A DNA stretch of 51,660 bases from Chloroflexota bacterium (GTDB taxonomy: Bacteria > Chloroflexota > Dehalococcoidia > FW602-bin16): contig SCTZ01000248.1 in NCBI GenBank assembly GCA_004297765.1, forward strand, positions 1 to 51,660, in the 5' to 3' direction. The notes under the pieces are model-generated. The model was not told the DNA's origin and did not search any database. It saw nothing but the letters and a program-made list of their open reading frames with translations. Numbering within the stretch: the first letter of the stretch is position 1; every line of letters begins with the position of its first letter. Shown here in pieces: positions 16,413 to 24,487 of the stretch. Made by a program: the position numbers and the translations under genes.

Positions 16413-17780
16413 CTACAGGCTGCCGCCGCCGACCACGCAGCGCTGAATGCGGATGTGCGGGCCGCCGGTGGTGACGGGCAGTGGGAATTGCCCGCCCTTG
16501 CCACAGCCGCCGCCCTGGTTGAACCCCAGGTCGTTGCCGATCGCGTCGATGTTAAACAGGGTGGAGAAGACGTTGCCGGTGAGCATCACTGAGCGCACAG
16601 GCTCGGCCAGCTTGCCGTTACGAATCATCCAGCCCTCTTCCGCGGTGAAGGTGAACATCTCCATGGAGGTCGTTCCGCCGTAGTAGCTTCGCGCGTAGAT
16701 GCCCTCCTTGATGTCGGCGATCAGGTCGTCGAAGCTGAGCGAGCCGGGTTCGATGTAGGTGTTGGTCATGCGCACAATCGGCTCGTGGCGGTAGTTGATG
16801 GCTCGCGCATTGCCGGTGGGCTTCTCGCCCATCTTCCCAGCCGTCTCACGCGAGTGCAGCCGCCCCACCAGAATGCCGTCTTTGATCAAGTAGGTCTTGC
16901 TGGCGGGACAGCCCTCCTCGTCATAGGCATAGCTGCCACGCAGCCCCGGCACGGCCGCCCCATCCACAATATTGAGGATGTCCGGTCCAAACCGCTTGCC
17001 CAGCACCATCAATTCCTGCAGATGGGCGTTCTCATAGATGTGGTCCGATTCCGACAGGTGCCCAAAGGCCTCGTGGGCAAACACGCCCGAGAGGATGGGG
17101 TCGCAGACCACCGTATACTCGCCTCCTTTGACCGGCTTGGCGTCGAGCAACATGATAGCACGCTCGGCGGTGTCTTTGATCTGCTGGTGCAGCGATTGGA
17201 AAGGCACGTAGTCGGCGTTACTCCCCATACTGATGCTCGCCTGCTGAACCAGGTCACCAGCGCGGGTGATCACTGTCAGACGGGCCGATAGATCAACCTT
17301 AGTCTGCTCGATGTACGTGCCCTGGGAGTTGGCGAAGATGACCTTCTTGCGGCCGTCACCGTAGAAGGCCCGAGAGGTCTGGATCTTCGGTAGCGACCAA
17401 ACGATCTCGTTGTACTCGTCCATCAGGCTCTTCTTATCGGCCAGAGGGACGGAGAGGGGATCTCGTCCCACCTGACGCGGAGGAACCACGTCGACGACGG
17501 GAGCTATAGGCGCCAGCTCTGTCTTCTCGGCTCCCACCAATCGAGCCTGTCGCACGGCCAGCTCCACCCTACCCCGCAGGTCGGAAAGGTCGTTGAAGCT
17601 GACGAAGCCCCAGCCACCCTTGTAGGCGGCGCGGACACAACCGCCAAGCCCACTGGAATGAGAGATATCCTCCAGTTCTCGACCCCGGTAGGAGAGCTTG
17701 GTCCCCTCACTATCTTCCACTCGAATCTCGATGTAATCTGCCTCGTGCCCAGCCAGAGCGCGCTGCAATTCATCCCGCAC
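16413..17780 (-). CDS. tldD: TldD family metallopeptidase
   Basis: Catalytic half of the TldD/TldE peptidase. The 455-residue protein carries HEAFGH (236-241), the HExxxH metal site, in VFAHEAFGHLSESDHIYE. The downstream cysteine-bearing segment is DEEGCPASKTYLIKDGILVGRL, and the ending GGGCGKGGQFPLPVTTGGPHI is conserved. GTG 17780 has TAGGAGGT eight bases upstream. It lies 22 bases after deoC. TldD-TldE pairs are often linked to peptide maturation, but no short precursor peptide gene was seen nearby. Confidence 0.93.
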   Translation of the reverse strand: MRDELQRALAGHEADYIEIRVEDSEGTKLSYRGRELEDISHSSGLGGCVRAAYKGGWGFVSFNDLSDLRGRVELAVRQARLVGAEKTELAPIAPVVDVVPPRQVGRDPLSVPLADKKSLMDEYNEIVWSLPKIQTSRAFYGDGRKKVIFANSQGTYIEQTKVDLSARLTVITRAGDLVQQASISMGSNADYVPFQSLHQQIKDTAERAIMLLDAKPVKGGEYTVVCDPILSGVFAHEAFGHLSESDHIYENAHLQELMVLGKRFGPDILNIVDGAAVPGLRGSYAYDEEGCPASKTYLIKDGILVGRLHSRETAGKMGEKPTGNARAINYRHEPIVRMTNTYIEPGSLSFDDLIADIKEGIYARSYYGGTTSMEMFTFTAEEGWMIRNGKLAEPVRSVMLTGNVFSTLFNIDAIGNDLGFNQGGGCGKGGQFPLPVTTGGPHIRIQRCVVGGGSL

Positions 17781-17802
17781 GGTGCTCTACCTCCTAGGCG
17801 CG

Positions 17803-18480
17803 TTACCGCCCCCTCAACTCACGTAGAATGGCCGGGCCCGCACTGCACCCCAGCAGATTGGCACCGGCCTCAAGCATCTGCACAGCGGCCTGAGCGCTAC
17901 GGATTCCTCCAGCCGCCTTGACGCCAAGACGATCCCCCACTAGACGACGCATGAGTCGGACATGCTCAACCGTCGCCCCGCCGGGCCCGAAGCCCGTGGA
18001 GGTCTTGACGAACGCGGCCCCCGCCTGCTCCGCGGCAGCGCAAGCGAGCGCGATCTCCTCCTCGGTCAAGTAGCCAGTCTCCAGGATAACCTTGACTGGT
18101 GTTCCAGCCCCAGCTCGGACAACGACGCCGATGTCCTGCTCCACGGTCAGCACCTCGCCCGACTTGAGCGCTCCGATGTTCATGACCATGTCCAGGGAGC
18201 GCGCACCATCCTCCACCGCGGCAGCCGCCTGATAGGCTTTTACACGGCCGGGCTCGGCGCCAAATGGAAAGGCGATTACCGAGCAGACCAAGATCCCCGT
18301 CCCCTCAAGCTCGAGGACCGCTCGGGCCACGTTGACGGGATTAATGCAAACGGATAGGAAGCCATACTCACGGGCCTCCTGACACAGGCGGATGATGCCC
18401 GTTGTGGTCTCGTCCGGTTTCAGGGCCGTATGCTCGATCTTGTTCGCCAGCTCGTCCGCGGCGATCGAGCGTATCTCCAC
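17803..18480 (-). CDS. deoC: Deoxyribose-phosphate aldolase
   Basis: Cleaves 2-deoxyribose-5-phosphate to acetaldehyde and glyceraldehyde-3-phosphate in deoxynucleoside breakdown. The 225-residue protein has the Schiff-base lysine in FVKTSTGFGPGG (Lys159), DMVMNIGALKSG (catalytic Asp97), KVILETGYLT and VKAAGGIRSAQ. This is the short, bacterial-thermophile type. GTG 18480 has TGGAGG just upstream. It is the first gene of deoC-tldD-pmbA. Confidence 0.95.
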   Translation of the reverse strand: MEIRSIAADELANKIEHTALKPDETTTGIIRLCQEAREYGFLSVCINPVNVARAVLELEGTGILVCSVIAFPFGAEPGRVKAYQAAAAVEDGARSLDMVMNIGALKSGEVLTVEQDIGVVVRAGAGTPVKVILETGYLTEEEIALACAAAEQAGAAFVKTSTGFGPGGATVEHVRLMRRLVGDRLGVKAAGGIRSAQAAVQMLEAGANLLGCSAGPAILRELRGR

Positions 18481-18652
18481 ACTGCCTCCAGAACATTGCG
18501 GCGATTCGCGAGATAATTGAGCATCCTAGGGCTCAGCCCATCCTATCAGCGCGCTGGCTCTCATACAAGTCTAACACAGGTACAAGAGGCTATCAATGCA
18601 TCGAGGCTGTGGGAGCACGCCAGGCTGTCCATGGAATAAGACCGACGCCGTT

Positions 18653-18683
18653 GACCGCTGCGGTTTCGGAAACCGCGGCGGTC
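18653..18683. repeat. 31-nt palindrome, copy 1
   Basis: Fifteen-base arms starting GACCGCTGCGG and ending CCGCGGCGGTC around a single G; one arm position is a G-T mismatch. The only other copy found is at 50353-50383, where a pair near the loop has changed from T-A to C-G on both sides. It lies in the 515-base gap between deoC and the histidine kinase. Confidence 0.85.
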
Positions 18684-18761
18684 TCGTCCGACAGGGTACT
18701 TCGCTTGATGAATGACACACTAACCCGTATAGCGTGGGCAGGAAAGATCGCCTGTGCCAGT

Positions 18762-18890
18762 CGGGCAATCGCAGTGATTCGAGTCCAGGGCCCGTTTGAG
18801 AATCACGGCATGGTTGCCTCAGTGGGGATTGAGGCTTGCCCCATTGCCCGGCATTTGTGGCGCCGCGATGCGCCGGAGAATCACTGCGAT
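18762..18890. other. Structured intergenic segment with two long-range inverted repeats
   Basis: A 13-base arm, ATCGCAGTGATTC (18768-18780), is matched exactly by its inverse at 18878-18890. CGGGCAAT (18762-18769) is matched by ATTGCCCG (18843-18850). Between them is a local hairpin GCCTCA/TGAGGC. The segment ends about 100 bases before the kinase start. It has no convincing reading frame and may be a structured RNA leader or an old mobile-element remnant. Confidence 0.45.
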
Positions 18891-18995
18891 GTCCCACATC
18901 GAGTCAACCTTGTCAATTGTCTGAACACAGAGTAATATGATGTGGCGTCATCGCTGGACTGAACGGAGAGGGCTGATTCAGGTTTGACTAGGGCC

Positions 18996-21146
18996 ATGCG
19001 TAATAACGAAGCGCAACAAGAAAACGCGCCCGGCGGACCATTCTTGAACGAGGGGCTTATCACTGCCGCACTCTGGCGAGCCGCGCAGGCGTGCAGCAGC
19101 GGAGCCGCCATTTCCGGTTGGCTGGCTCGGGTGGAGCAAGCGGCCCGCGATATCACCGGTGCGCGCCTGGTATTGGTGACCGCGGCGGATGATGATCAGA
19201 CGATCATTACCTCATCTGCTGATCTCCCCCCCGATGAGTCCGCCCTTCTGGCCGGATCTCTCATGCAGGTCCTCCGGATCCGCGACCTCTCAAGCGCTAC
19301 AGGCCGGACCGAGCGGGATCGCCTCTTCATGCTCGAGAACGCAAACGCTGCCCGCAAGGGAGAGGACATCCTCCTTCGCGAGCTCGTCCCGCAGTTACGA
19401 CTCCCCCCGAGCGCCGCGCTGATCGCGCCACTGCGAGCGACCGATGGACAGATCGTCGGTCTGATTCTCACACAGGGGATCGAGACGCATCGGGTCCTGG
19501 GTGTGAAGCGAATGCAGGCGCTGCAAGTGCTGGCATTTCAGACGACTCTCTCCATCGAGGGGCGACATCTGAGGCAACGCTCCGATACGTTCTGCAAACG
19601 CATGGAGGCCATCCGATACGCCGTAGACCACCTCGCCGCTCCCCTCGAGCTGGAGGCCATCCTGGAATCTATGGTAGAGGCTGCCGAGCAAGTCTTCGGC
19701 GCAGACGGGGCGTCCATCTACCTAGGACAGAGAGAGGGTGTTCGTTGCGCGGCCAGCCGTGGCATCTCCAAGGCGTACCTTCAAAGGGCCGAGCAACTAG
19801 GGAGCGAGTCCTTCTGGGACACAATGCGGTCAACCAAAGGTCCGATCTATTTCGCCGACCTTTCGACCGAGGCGTTCGACGCGTCACACCGCGAGATGGC
19901 TCGACAGGAAGGCATCCGCTCGATGGTTCTGGTCCCCCTCATCTGGGAAGACACCATCTTCGGCGGCTTTGCCATCTACCACAGAAGTGTGCGTCCATAC
20001 TCATATGATGAGATGGAGCTCGCCCAGACCTTCACCGAGCACGCGGCCGTCGCCGTCCATAGAGCGCGTATCTACAAGGCGGCCCAGCGGACGAGAAGCA
20101 ATCTGGAAGCCGTTATCAACTCGATGAGCGACGGACTACTTGTATATGACCGCCAGGGCGTGATCATCCTGGCCAACCCTCGGCTCTACGATATGTTCGG
20201 GCTGGATAAATCGGCTAAACTGGAACATAGTCACATTCGGGACTTCGCGCGTCTGGCCCAGACGAAAGGTGCCAGCACCAGCGCAACAGCGGTATATATC
20301 GAGCCAGATAGTGAGCCACTAGCACGCCAGCACTCTATCGTCGAGCTAAAGCACCCCGAGATCCGGTACCTGGAGGTCGTCAACCAGCCGGTCATGAACC
20401 GAAGCAACGACCTGATCGGCCGCGCGATCTTCCATCACGACATCACACGAGAGCGCGACTCCCAGCGCGTCAAAGACGAGTTCCTGAGCATGTTATCGCA
20501 CGAGCTCCGAACGCCGCTAACCAGCATCAAAGGGTACGCCCAGATCCTGTTGCGCCGCCCCGTCAGCAGACCGGAGAGCGACGTGCGAGCCCTGCAAGCC
20601 ATCGACGTGCAGACCGACAAGATGCTGAGACTGATCGAGGATCTCCTCACCGTTTCTCGGACCGAGAAAGGGCGTATCCCCCTCCAACTGGAGAGGATGG
20701 ACCCCGTTGGACTGGTCCAGAGCGTAGTGGATCATCTGGGCGGCATTTCGCCCAGGCACGAGGTCGTACTGGAGATCACCGGCTCGATCCCCCGGGTCTC
20801 GGCCGACTCACGTCGCCTGCGTGACGTCCTGATCAACCTGGTGGAGAACGCTATTAAGTACTCTCCCGACGGGGGCCGCGTCATTACCCAGATCGCCAAT
20901 GGCAGCGGCGAAGTCACCTTTTCGGTCACGGACTTCGGCATTGGCATACCGGAAAGCAGTTGGTCGCGCGTCTTCGACGAATTCTATCAACTGGACAGCT
21001 CGAACTCCCGGCGCTTCGGTGGCGTCGGGCTGGGGCTGCATATCTGCAAGCTAATCGTGGAGGCCCACGGCGGACGCATCTGGGTCAGAAGCGTGCCCGG
21101 CGAGGGCAGTGTCTTCAGCTTCGCGCTGCCAGCCTGCGCTGACTAG
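18996..21146 (+). CDS. Sensor histidine kinase (GAF-GAF-PAS-HisKA-HATPase)
   Basis: Soluble two-component sensor of 716 residues. The first 185 residues look like a diverged GAF domain. A second GAF lies near 220-355 (FGADGASIYLG, FWDTMRSTKGPIYFADL). A PAS domain is near 365-480 (EAVINSMSDGLLVYDRQGVIILAN). The phosphoacceptor His502 is in MLSHELRTPLTSI. The ATPase domain follows, with N-box NLVENAIKYSPDGG, G1 DFGIGIP and G2 GVGLGLHI. No membrane segment is seen, so it senses a cytoplasmic ligand or state. ATG 18996 is preferred over TTG 18984; neither has a strong ribosome site. No response regulator is adjacent, so it is an orphan kinase. Confidence 0.92.
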   Translation: MRNNEAQQENAPGGPFLNEGLITAALWRAAQACSSGAAISGWLARVEQAARDITGARLVLVTAADDDQTIITSSADLPPDESALLAGSLMQVLRIRDLSSATGRTERDRLFMLENANAARKGEDILLRELVPQLRLPPSAALIAPLRATDGQIVGLILTQGIETHRVLGVKRMQALQVLAFQTTLSIEGRHLRQRSDTFCKRMEAIRYAVDHLAAPLELEAILESMVEAAEQVFGADGASIYLGQREGVRCAASRGISKAYLQRAEQLGSESFWDTMRSTKGPIYFADLSTEAFDASHREMARQEGIRSMVLVPLIWEDTIFGGFAIYHRSVRPYSYDEMELAQTFTEHAAVAVHRARIYKAAQRTRSNLEAVINSMSDGLLVYDRQGVIILANPRLYDMFGLDKSAKLEHSHIRDFARLAQTKGASTSATAVYIEPDSEPLARQHSIVELKHPEIRYLEVVNQPVMNRSNDLIGRAIFHHDITRERDSQRVKDEFLSMLSHELRTPLTSIKGYAQILLRRPVSRPESDVRALQAIDVQTDKMLRLIEDLLTVSRTEKGRIPLQLERMDPVGLVQSVVDHLGGISPRHEVVLEITGSIPRVSADSRRLRDVLINLVENAIKYSPDGGRVITQIANGSGEVTFSVTDFGIGIPESSWSRVFDEFYQLDSSNSRRFGGVGLGLHICKLIVEAHGGRIWVRSVPGEGSVFSFALPACAD

Positions 21147-21233
21147 GCAGTGTCCCGGCGATTGAGCGATTGTACCGGCTAGCAATCCACTACCATAACT
21201 GCAAGGCTTTCATTCTGCCCACGGCCGCCCGAG

Positions 21234-21352
21234 TGTCACGCTGAGCCGCAGCGAAGGATCTCCCGGTTGGAGGCATTGTGAGCGTCTGAGCTAGAGAAAG
21301 GCCTTGTCAGGACAACAAACGTGGGGACTTTTCGCTGCGGCTCAGAGTGACA
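21234..21352. repeat. Inverted repeat pair, possible MITE remnant
   Basis: Left arm 21234-21255 (TGTCACGCTGAGCCGCAGCG and on) and right arm 21331-21352 are 22-base inverted copies with one mismatch, 75 bases apart. Similar arms reading as TGTCA..CTGAGC..AGCGAA are familiar from intergenic repeats of many bacteria. The 353-base gap before larE holds this element and otherwise nothing I can support. Confidence 0.65.
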
Positions 21353-21499
21353 GACGATAGGCTTCGACTGAGAACAGTAGCTGACGTCAGCTCGCTGGCC
21401 AAACTCTGGCAGCACAAGCCGCATGCACGACTGCGACGGGGTGAGGGAGGACGGGCAGCCAACCCGCCCCGATCGCCCACAAGGGAGGCATACCAGCCC

Positions 21500-22315
21500 A
21501 TGCAAAGCACGAATGAGAAACTCGACAAGTTGAAGCGCATCCTGATCGATATCGAGAGCGCCGTCCTCGGCTTCTCCGGTGGCGTGGATAGCTCCTTCCT
21601 GCTCAGAGTGGCCCACGACGTGCTTGGCGACAAGCTGCTGGCCGTCACCGCCAACTCAGAGACCTACCCGGCGGAGGAGCTGGCCGAAGCGCGCGACATC
21701 GCCAGAACGGTCGGCGCCCAGCACGTCGTTATCGATACGCACGAGCTGGACAACCCTTGCTTTGCTGCCAACCCTCCCGATCGCTGCTACTACTGCAAAC
21801 ACGAGCTCTTCGACGAGTTGCGCAAGATCGCTGATGCTCGGGGGTTGAAGCACGTGCTGGATGCCACCAACCTGGACGACGTGGCGGATTTCCGTCCCGG
21901 AAGAAGAGCCGCCGCGGAGCTAGCTGTGCGCAGCCCCCTGAAAGAGGCGGGGCTGACCAAGACAGAGATCCGCAAGTACTCAGCTTATCTTGGACTTCCC
22001 ACATGGAACAAGCCTGCCGCAGCGTGTCTGTCCTCCCGGTTTCCGTATGGTGCACAGATCACCCGAGAGGGACTATCCCAGGTGGGGCGCGCGGAGACCG
22101 TTCTCCGCGGGCTGGGATTCGGACAACTGCGTGTGCGGCACCACGACCGCATCGCGCGCATCGAAGTCGAGCCCGGCGACTTCCAGCAACTGCTAGATCC
22201 CCAGCAGCGCCTGCGAGTGGTGGAGGCACTGCGCGAGCTGGGGTACAGTTATGTCACGCTGGATCTGGCCGGCTATCGGACCGGCAGCATGAACGAGGTC
22301 CTGGACCTCGCATGA
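21500..22315 (+). CDS. larE: ATP-dependent sacrificial sulfur transferase LarE
   Basis: Inserts sulfur into the pyridinium dithiocarboxylate precursor of the nickel-pincer nucleotide (NPN) cofactor of lactate racemase. The 271-residue protein has the PP-loop FSGGVDSSFL (25-34). Cys176, in KPAAACLSSR, is at the position of the sulfur-donating cysteine of the Lactobacillus enzyme. It also has Cys96 and Cys99 in DRCYYCK. That three-cysteine arrangement is reported for LarE proteins that carry a [4Fe-4S] cluster, so recycling rather than suicide sulfur donation is possible (inference). ATG 21500 has AGGGAGG about 11 bases upstream. It overlaps larB as ATGA. Confidence 0.93.
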   Translation: MQSTNEKLDKLKRILIDIESAVLGFSGGVDSSFLLRVAHDVLGDKLLAVTANSETYPAEELAEARDIARTVGAQHVVIDTHELDNPCFAANPPDRCYYCKHELFDELRKIADARGLKHVLDATNLDDVADFRPGRRAAAELAVRSPLKEAGLTKTEIRKYSAYLGLPTWNKPAAACLSSRFPYGAQITREGLSQVGRAETVLRGLGFGQLRVRHHDRIARIEVEPGDFQQLLDPQQRLRVVEALRELGYSYVTLDLAGYRTGSMNEVLDLA

Positions 22316-23076
22316 ACCGTGATGAGCTACGCCGCCTGCTAGCGGGCGTCAAAGACGGCTCGCTCTCTCCCGACGATGCTTTCGATCAACTAAAGCTACT
22401 TCCTTACGACGATCACGGCTTCGCTAAGATCGACCATCATCGAGCCGTTCGCAAAGGTTTCGGTGAGGTCGTCTTCTGCCAGGGCAAGACGCCCGAGCAG
22501 GTGGCAACCATCCTGGAGCGGCTGAGCGCCTCCGGCTCCCCCACCCTGGCCACACGGGCCGACCCGGAGACCTTCGCGGTGGTCCGCCGATCGATTCCGG
22601 ACGCGGTTTACCATGAGCAAGCGCGCTGCATCGTCGTGGGTCAGTCCAAGCGTCCCGAGCACGGCCCCTGCGTCTTAGTAGTTACAGCCGGCACCGCCGA
22701 CATCCCGGTGGCCGAAGAGGCAGCCATCACGGCTGACGTCATGGGCAGTCGTGTAGATCGCTTGTACGATGTGGGCGTGGCTGGACTCCATCGCCTGCTG
22801 GACAACCGCGGTCGCCTGCTTACAGCCAACGTCATCGTCGCCGTAGCCGGCATGGAGGGTGCACTGCCCAGCGTGCTCGGAGGGATGGCCGAGCAACCCA
22901 TCATCGCCGTGCCAACCAGCGTCGGCTATGGCGCCAGCTTCCACGGATTGTCCGCATTGCTCACTATGCTCAACACCTGCGCACCCGGCGTCGCTGTCGT
23001 CAACATCGACAACGGCTTCGGGGCCGGGTATCTGGCCGCCGTCATCAACCAGATGGGATTGAGAGGGCACGAGTGA
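22312..23076 (+). CDS. larB: NPN biosynthesis carboxylase/hydrolase LarB
   Basis: Carboxylates the pyridinium ring of nicotinic acid adenine dinucleotide and releases AMP, the first step of NPN synthesis. The 254-residue protein has a short helical N-terminus (LRRLLAGVKDGSLSPDDAFDQL). The PurE-like core carries DHHRAVRKGFGEVVFCQGKT, VVTAGTADIPVAEEA, VAGMEGALPSVLGG and PTSVGYGASFHGLSAL, typical of LarB. It overlaps larE by four bases and larC by four (GTGA), so all three are translated together. Confidence 0.94.
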   Translation: MNRDELRRLLAGVKDGSLSPDDAFDQLKLLPYDDHGFAKIDHHRAVRKGFGEVVFCQGKTPEQVATILERLSASGSPTLATRADPETFAVVRRSIPDAVYHEQARCIVVGQSKRPEHGPCVLVVTAGTADIPVAEEAAITADVMGSRVDRLYDVGVAGLHRLLDNRGRLLTANVIVAVAGMEGALPSVLGGMAEQPIIAVPTSVGYGASFHGLSALLTMLNTCAPGVAVVNIDNGFGAGYLAAVINQMGLRGHE

Positions 23077-24251
23077 TAGCATTCCTTGATTGTTTCTCAG
23101 GCATCTCGGGCGATATGTTGCTGGGAGCATTGATCGACGTGGGATTGCCCATCGAGGAGCTACGCGCCGGATTAGCCACCCTTCCTCTCACCGGCTACAC
23201 AATCAGCGCTAACACGGTCAAGCGCCGAATGATCTCCGCCACCAAGGTCATGGTCGACCTGGCGGACGGACAGCCATCCCGCGGACCGCGCGAGGTAGCC
23301 GCTCTCATTCAGTCAAGCGAATTGCCGGAACCGGTCAAAGAGACTGCCCAAATGATTTTCGCCCGGCTGGCGCAGGCCGAAGCGACCATCCACGGATTAC
23401 CGATTGAGCAGATACACTTCCATGAGGTGGGGGCCGTCGACGCTATCGTAGACATCGTCGGCGCAGCCTATGGTCTGCACCACCTGGGCATTGATAGTGT
23501 CCACTGCTCACCGCTCAACGTCGGCCACGGGTTCGTCCGGACTTCGCATGGCGTCCTTCCGATCCCCGCCCCGGCAACAGTGCGCCTGCTGGAGGGTGTG
23601 CCAGTTTACGACTCGGGGATCGAGGCGGAACTGGTGACACCGACAGGAGCGGCCATCGTCTCCACCATCGCCCGAAGCTTCGGCACTCTTCCGCCCATGC
23701 GGGTCACGGCCAGCGGCTACGGCGCTGGCGGAAAGGATCTGCAGCAGCCCAATGTGCTTCGGATTATGCTGGGCGATGAAGCATTGTCCAGGGCGGACGA
23801 CGCACCCGTTCTGGTGCTGGAAACCAATATCGACGACATGAACCCGGAGCTGTACGAACACGTCGCCGACCGGCTCTTCGATCGCGGCGCCATGGACGTC
23901 TTCCTGATTCCAATCCACATGAAGAAGAATCGCCCCGCCGTGCTGCTCTCTGCCATCGCGCCGCCCGAGCTGGCCGATGAGCTGATCCGAATCATCCTGG
24001 ACGAAACGACCTCTCTCGGTGTACGCTTCACCGAGATGCGCCGCCGCTGCTTGGCACGGGAGACCGAGAGTGTGCAGACCATCTATGGGACGATCCGCGT
24101 CAAGGTCGCCCGGAGAGCCGGCTTCCTAACCGCAGCCCCCGAACACGACGACTGCCGACGCGCCGCCAGAGAGCACGGCGTGCCGCTAGCCCGCGTATAC
24201 GCCGCGGCGCAGCAGGCATGGAGCGCGGGGGAAAAGGGTAGAGAAACGTAA
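23073..24251 (+). CDS. larC: Nickel insertion protein LarC (undivided)
   Basis: CTP-dependent cyclometallase that inserts nickel into the pincer cofactor. The 392-residue product opens with AFLDCFSGISGDMLLGALID and has EQIHFHEVGAVDAIVDIVG (metal and CTP region), GHGFVRTSHGVLPIPAPAT and the C-terminal LETNIDDMNPELYEHVADRL. In Lactobacillus plantarum larC is split and joined by programmed frameshifting; here one uninterrupted frame encodes both halves. GTG 23073 overlaps the larB stop. No larA lies within the window, so the cofactor serves a LarA-type enzyme encoded elsewhere. Confidence 0.94.
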   Translation: MIAFLDCFSGISGDMLLGALIDVGLPIEELRAGLATLPLTGYTISANTVKRRMISATKVMVDLADGQPSRGPREVAALIQSSELPEPVKETAQMIFARLAQAEATIHGLPIEQIHFHEVGAVDAIVDIVGAAYGLHHLGIDSVHCSPLNVGHGFVRTSHGVLPIPAPATVRLLEGVPVYDSGIEAELVTPTGAAIVSTIARSFGTLPPMRVTASGYGAGGKDLQQPNVLRIMLGDEALSRADDAPVLVLETNIDDMNPELYEHVADRLFDRGAMDVFLIPIHMKKNRPAVLLSAIAPPELADELIRIILDETTSLGVRFTEMRRRCLARETESVQTIYGTIRVKVARRAGFLTAAPEHDDCRRAAREHGVPLARVYAAAQQAWSAGEKGRET

Positions 24252-24268
24252 ACTCGCGCCACCCTTTT
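24232..24268 (+). terminator. Possible terminator after larC
   Basis: Inverted repeat AAAAGGGT (24232-24239) and ACCCTTTT (24261-24268) with a 21-base loop, followed by TCCCTTTTCGCC. The first arm lies in the last codons of larC. The T-run is partly within the stem, so termination is only possible. Confidence 0.3.
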
Positions 24269-24336
24269 TCCCTTTTCGCCCCAAGCCGCGATGCGGTTAG
24301 GTTGAGACTAATCATGCGTTAGACCTGCCGTCCCCA

Positions 24337-24404
24337 CCCCAGGGCACATGCAATGTGCCCCTACATCGCGCCTCACGTAGGGGCACATTGCATGTGCCCT
24401 GGGG
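24337..24404. repeat. Long perfect inverted repeat, 28-bp arms
   Basis: Arms 24337-24364 (CCCCAGGGCACATGCAATG and on to CCCCTAC) and 24377-24404 are exact inverse copies with a 12-base spacer. Each arm is itself partly palindromic (GGGCACAT/ATGTGCCC). A related single palindrome is at 40912-40948, and both are followed by GGGGAGGC and GCGCCT. Confidence 0.92.
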
Positions 24405-24487
24405 GGAGGCTTGGCGCCTAGTCTAGGCGAACCGTATTGCCCCAAGCCCCTCGACTGGGACGGGGATTCTTGAAAAGGGATACGACT

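Noticed and set aside
18755-18800. tRNA-like T-loop (GATTCGAGTCC)
   Set aside because: No acceptor stem, anticodon arm or D-arm could be fitted around it; it is part of an inverted repeat.
23073-24251. Programmed frameshift in larC
   Set aside because: The gene is one continuous frame with both halves present.
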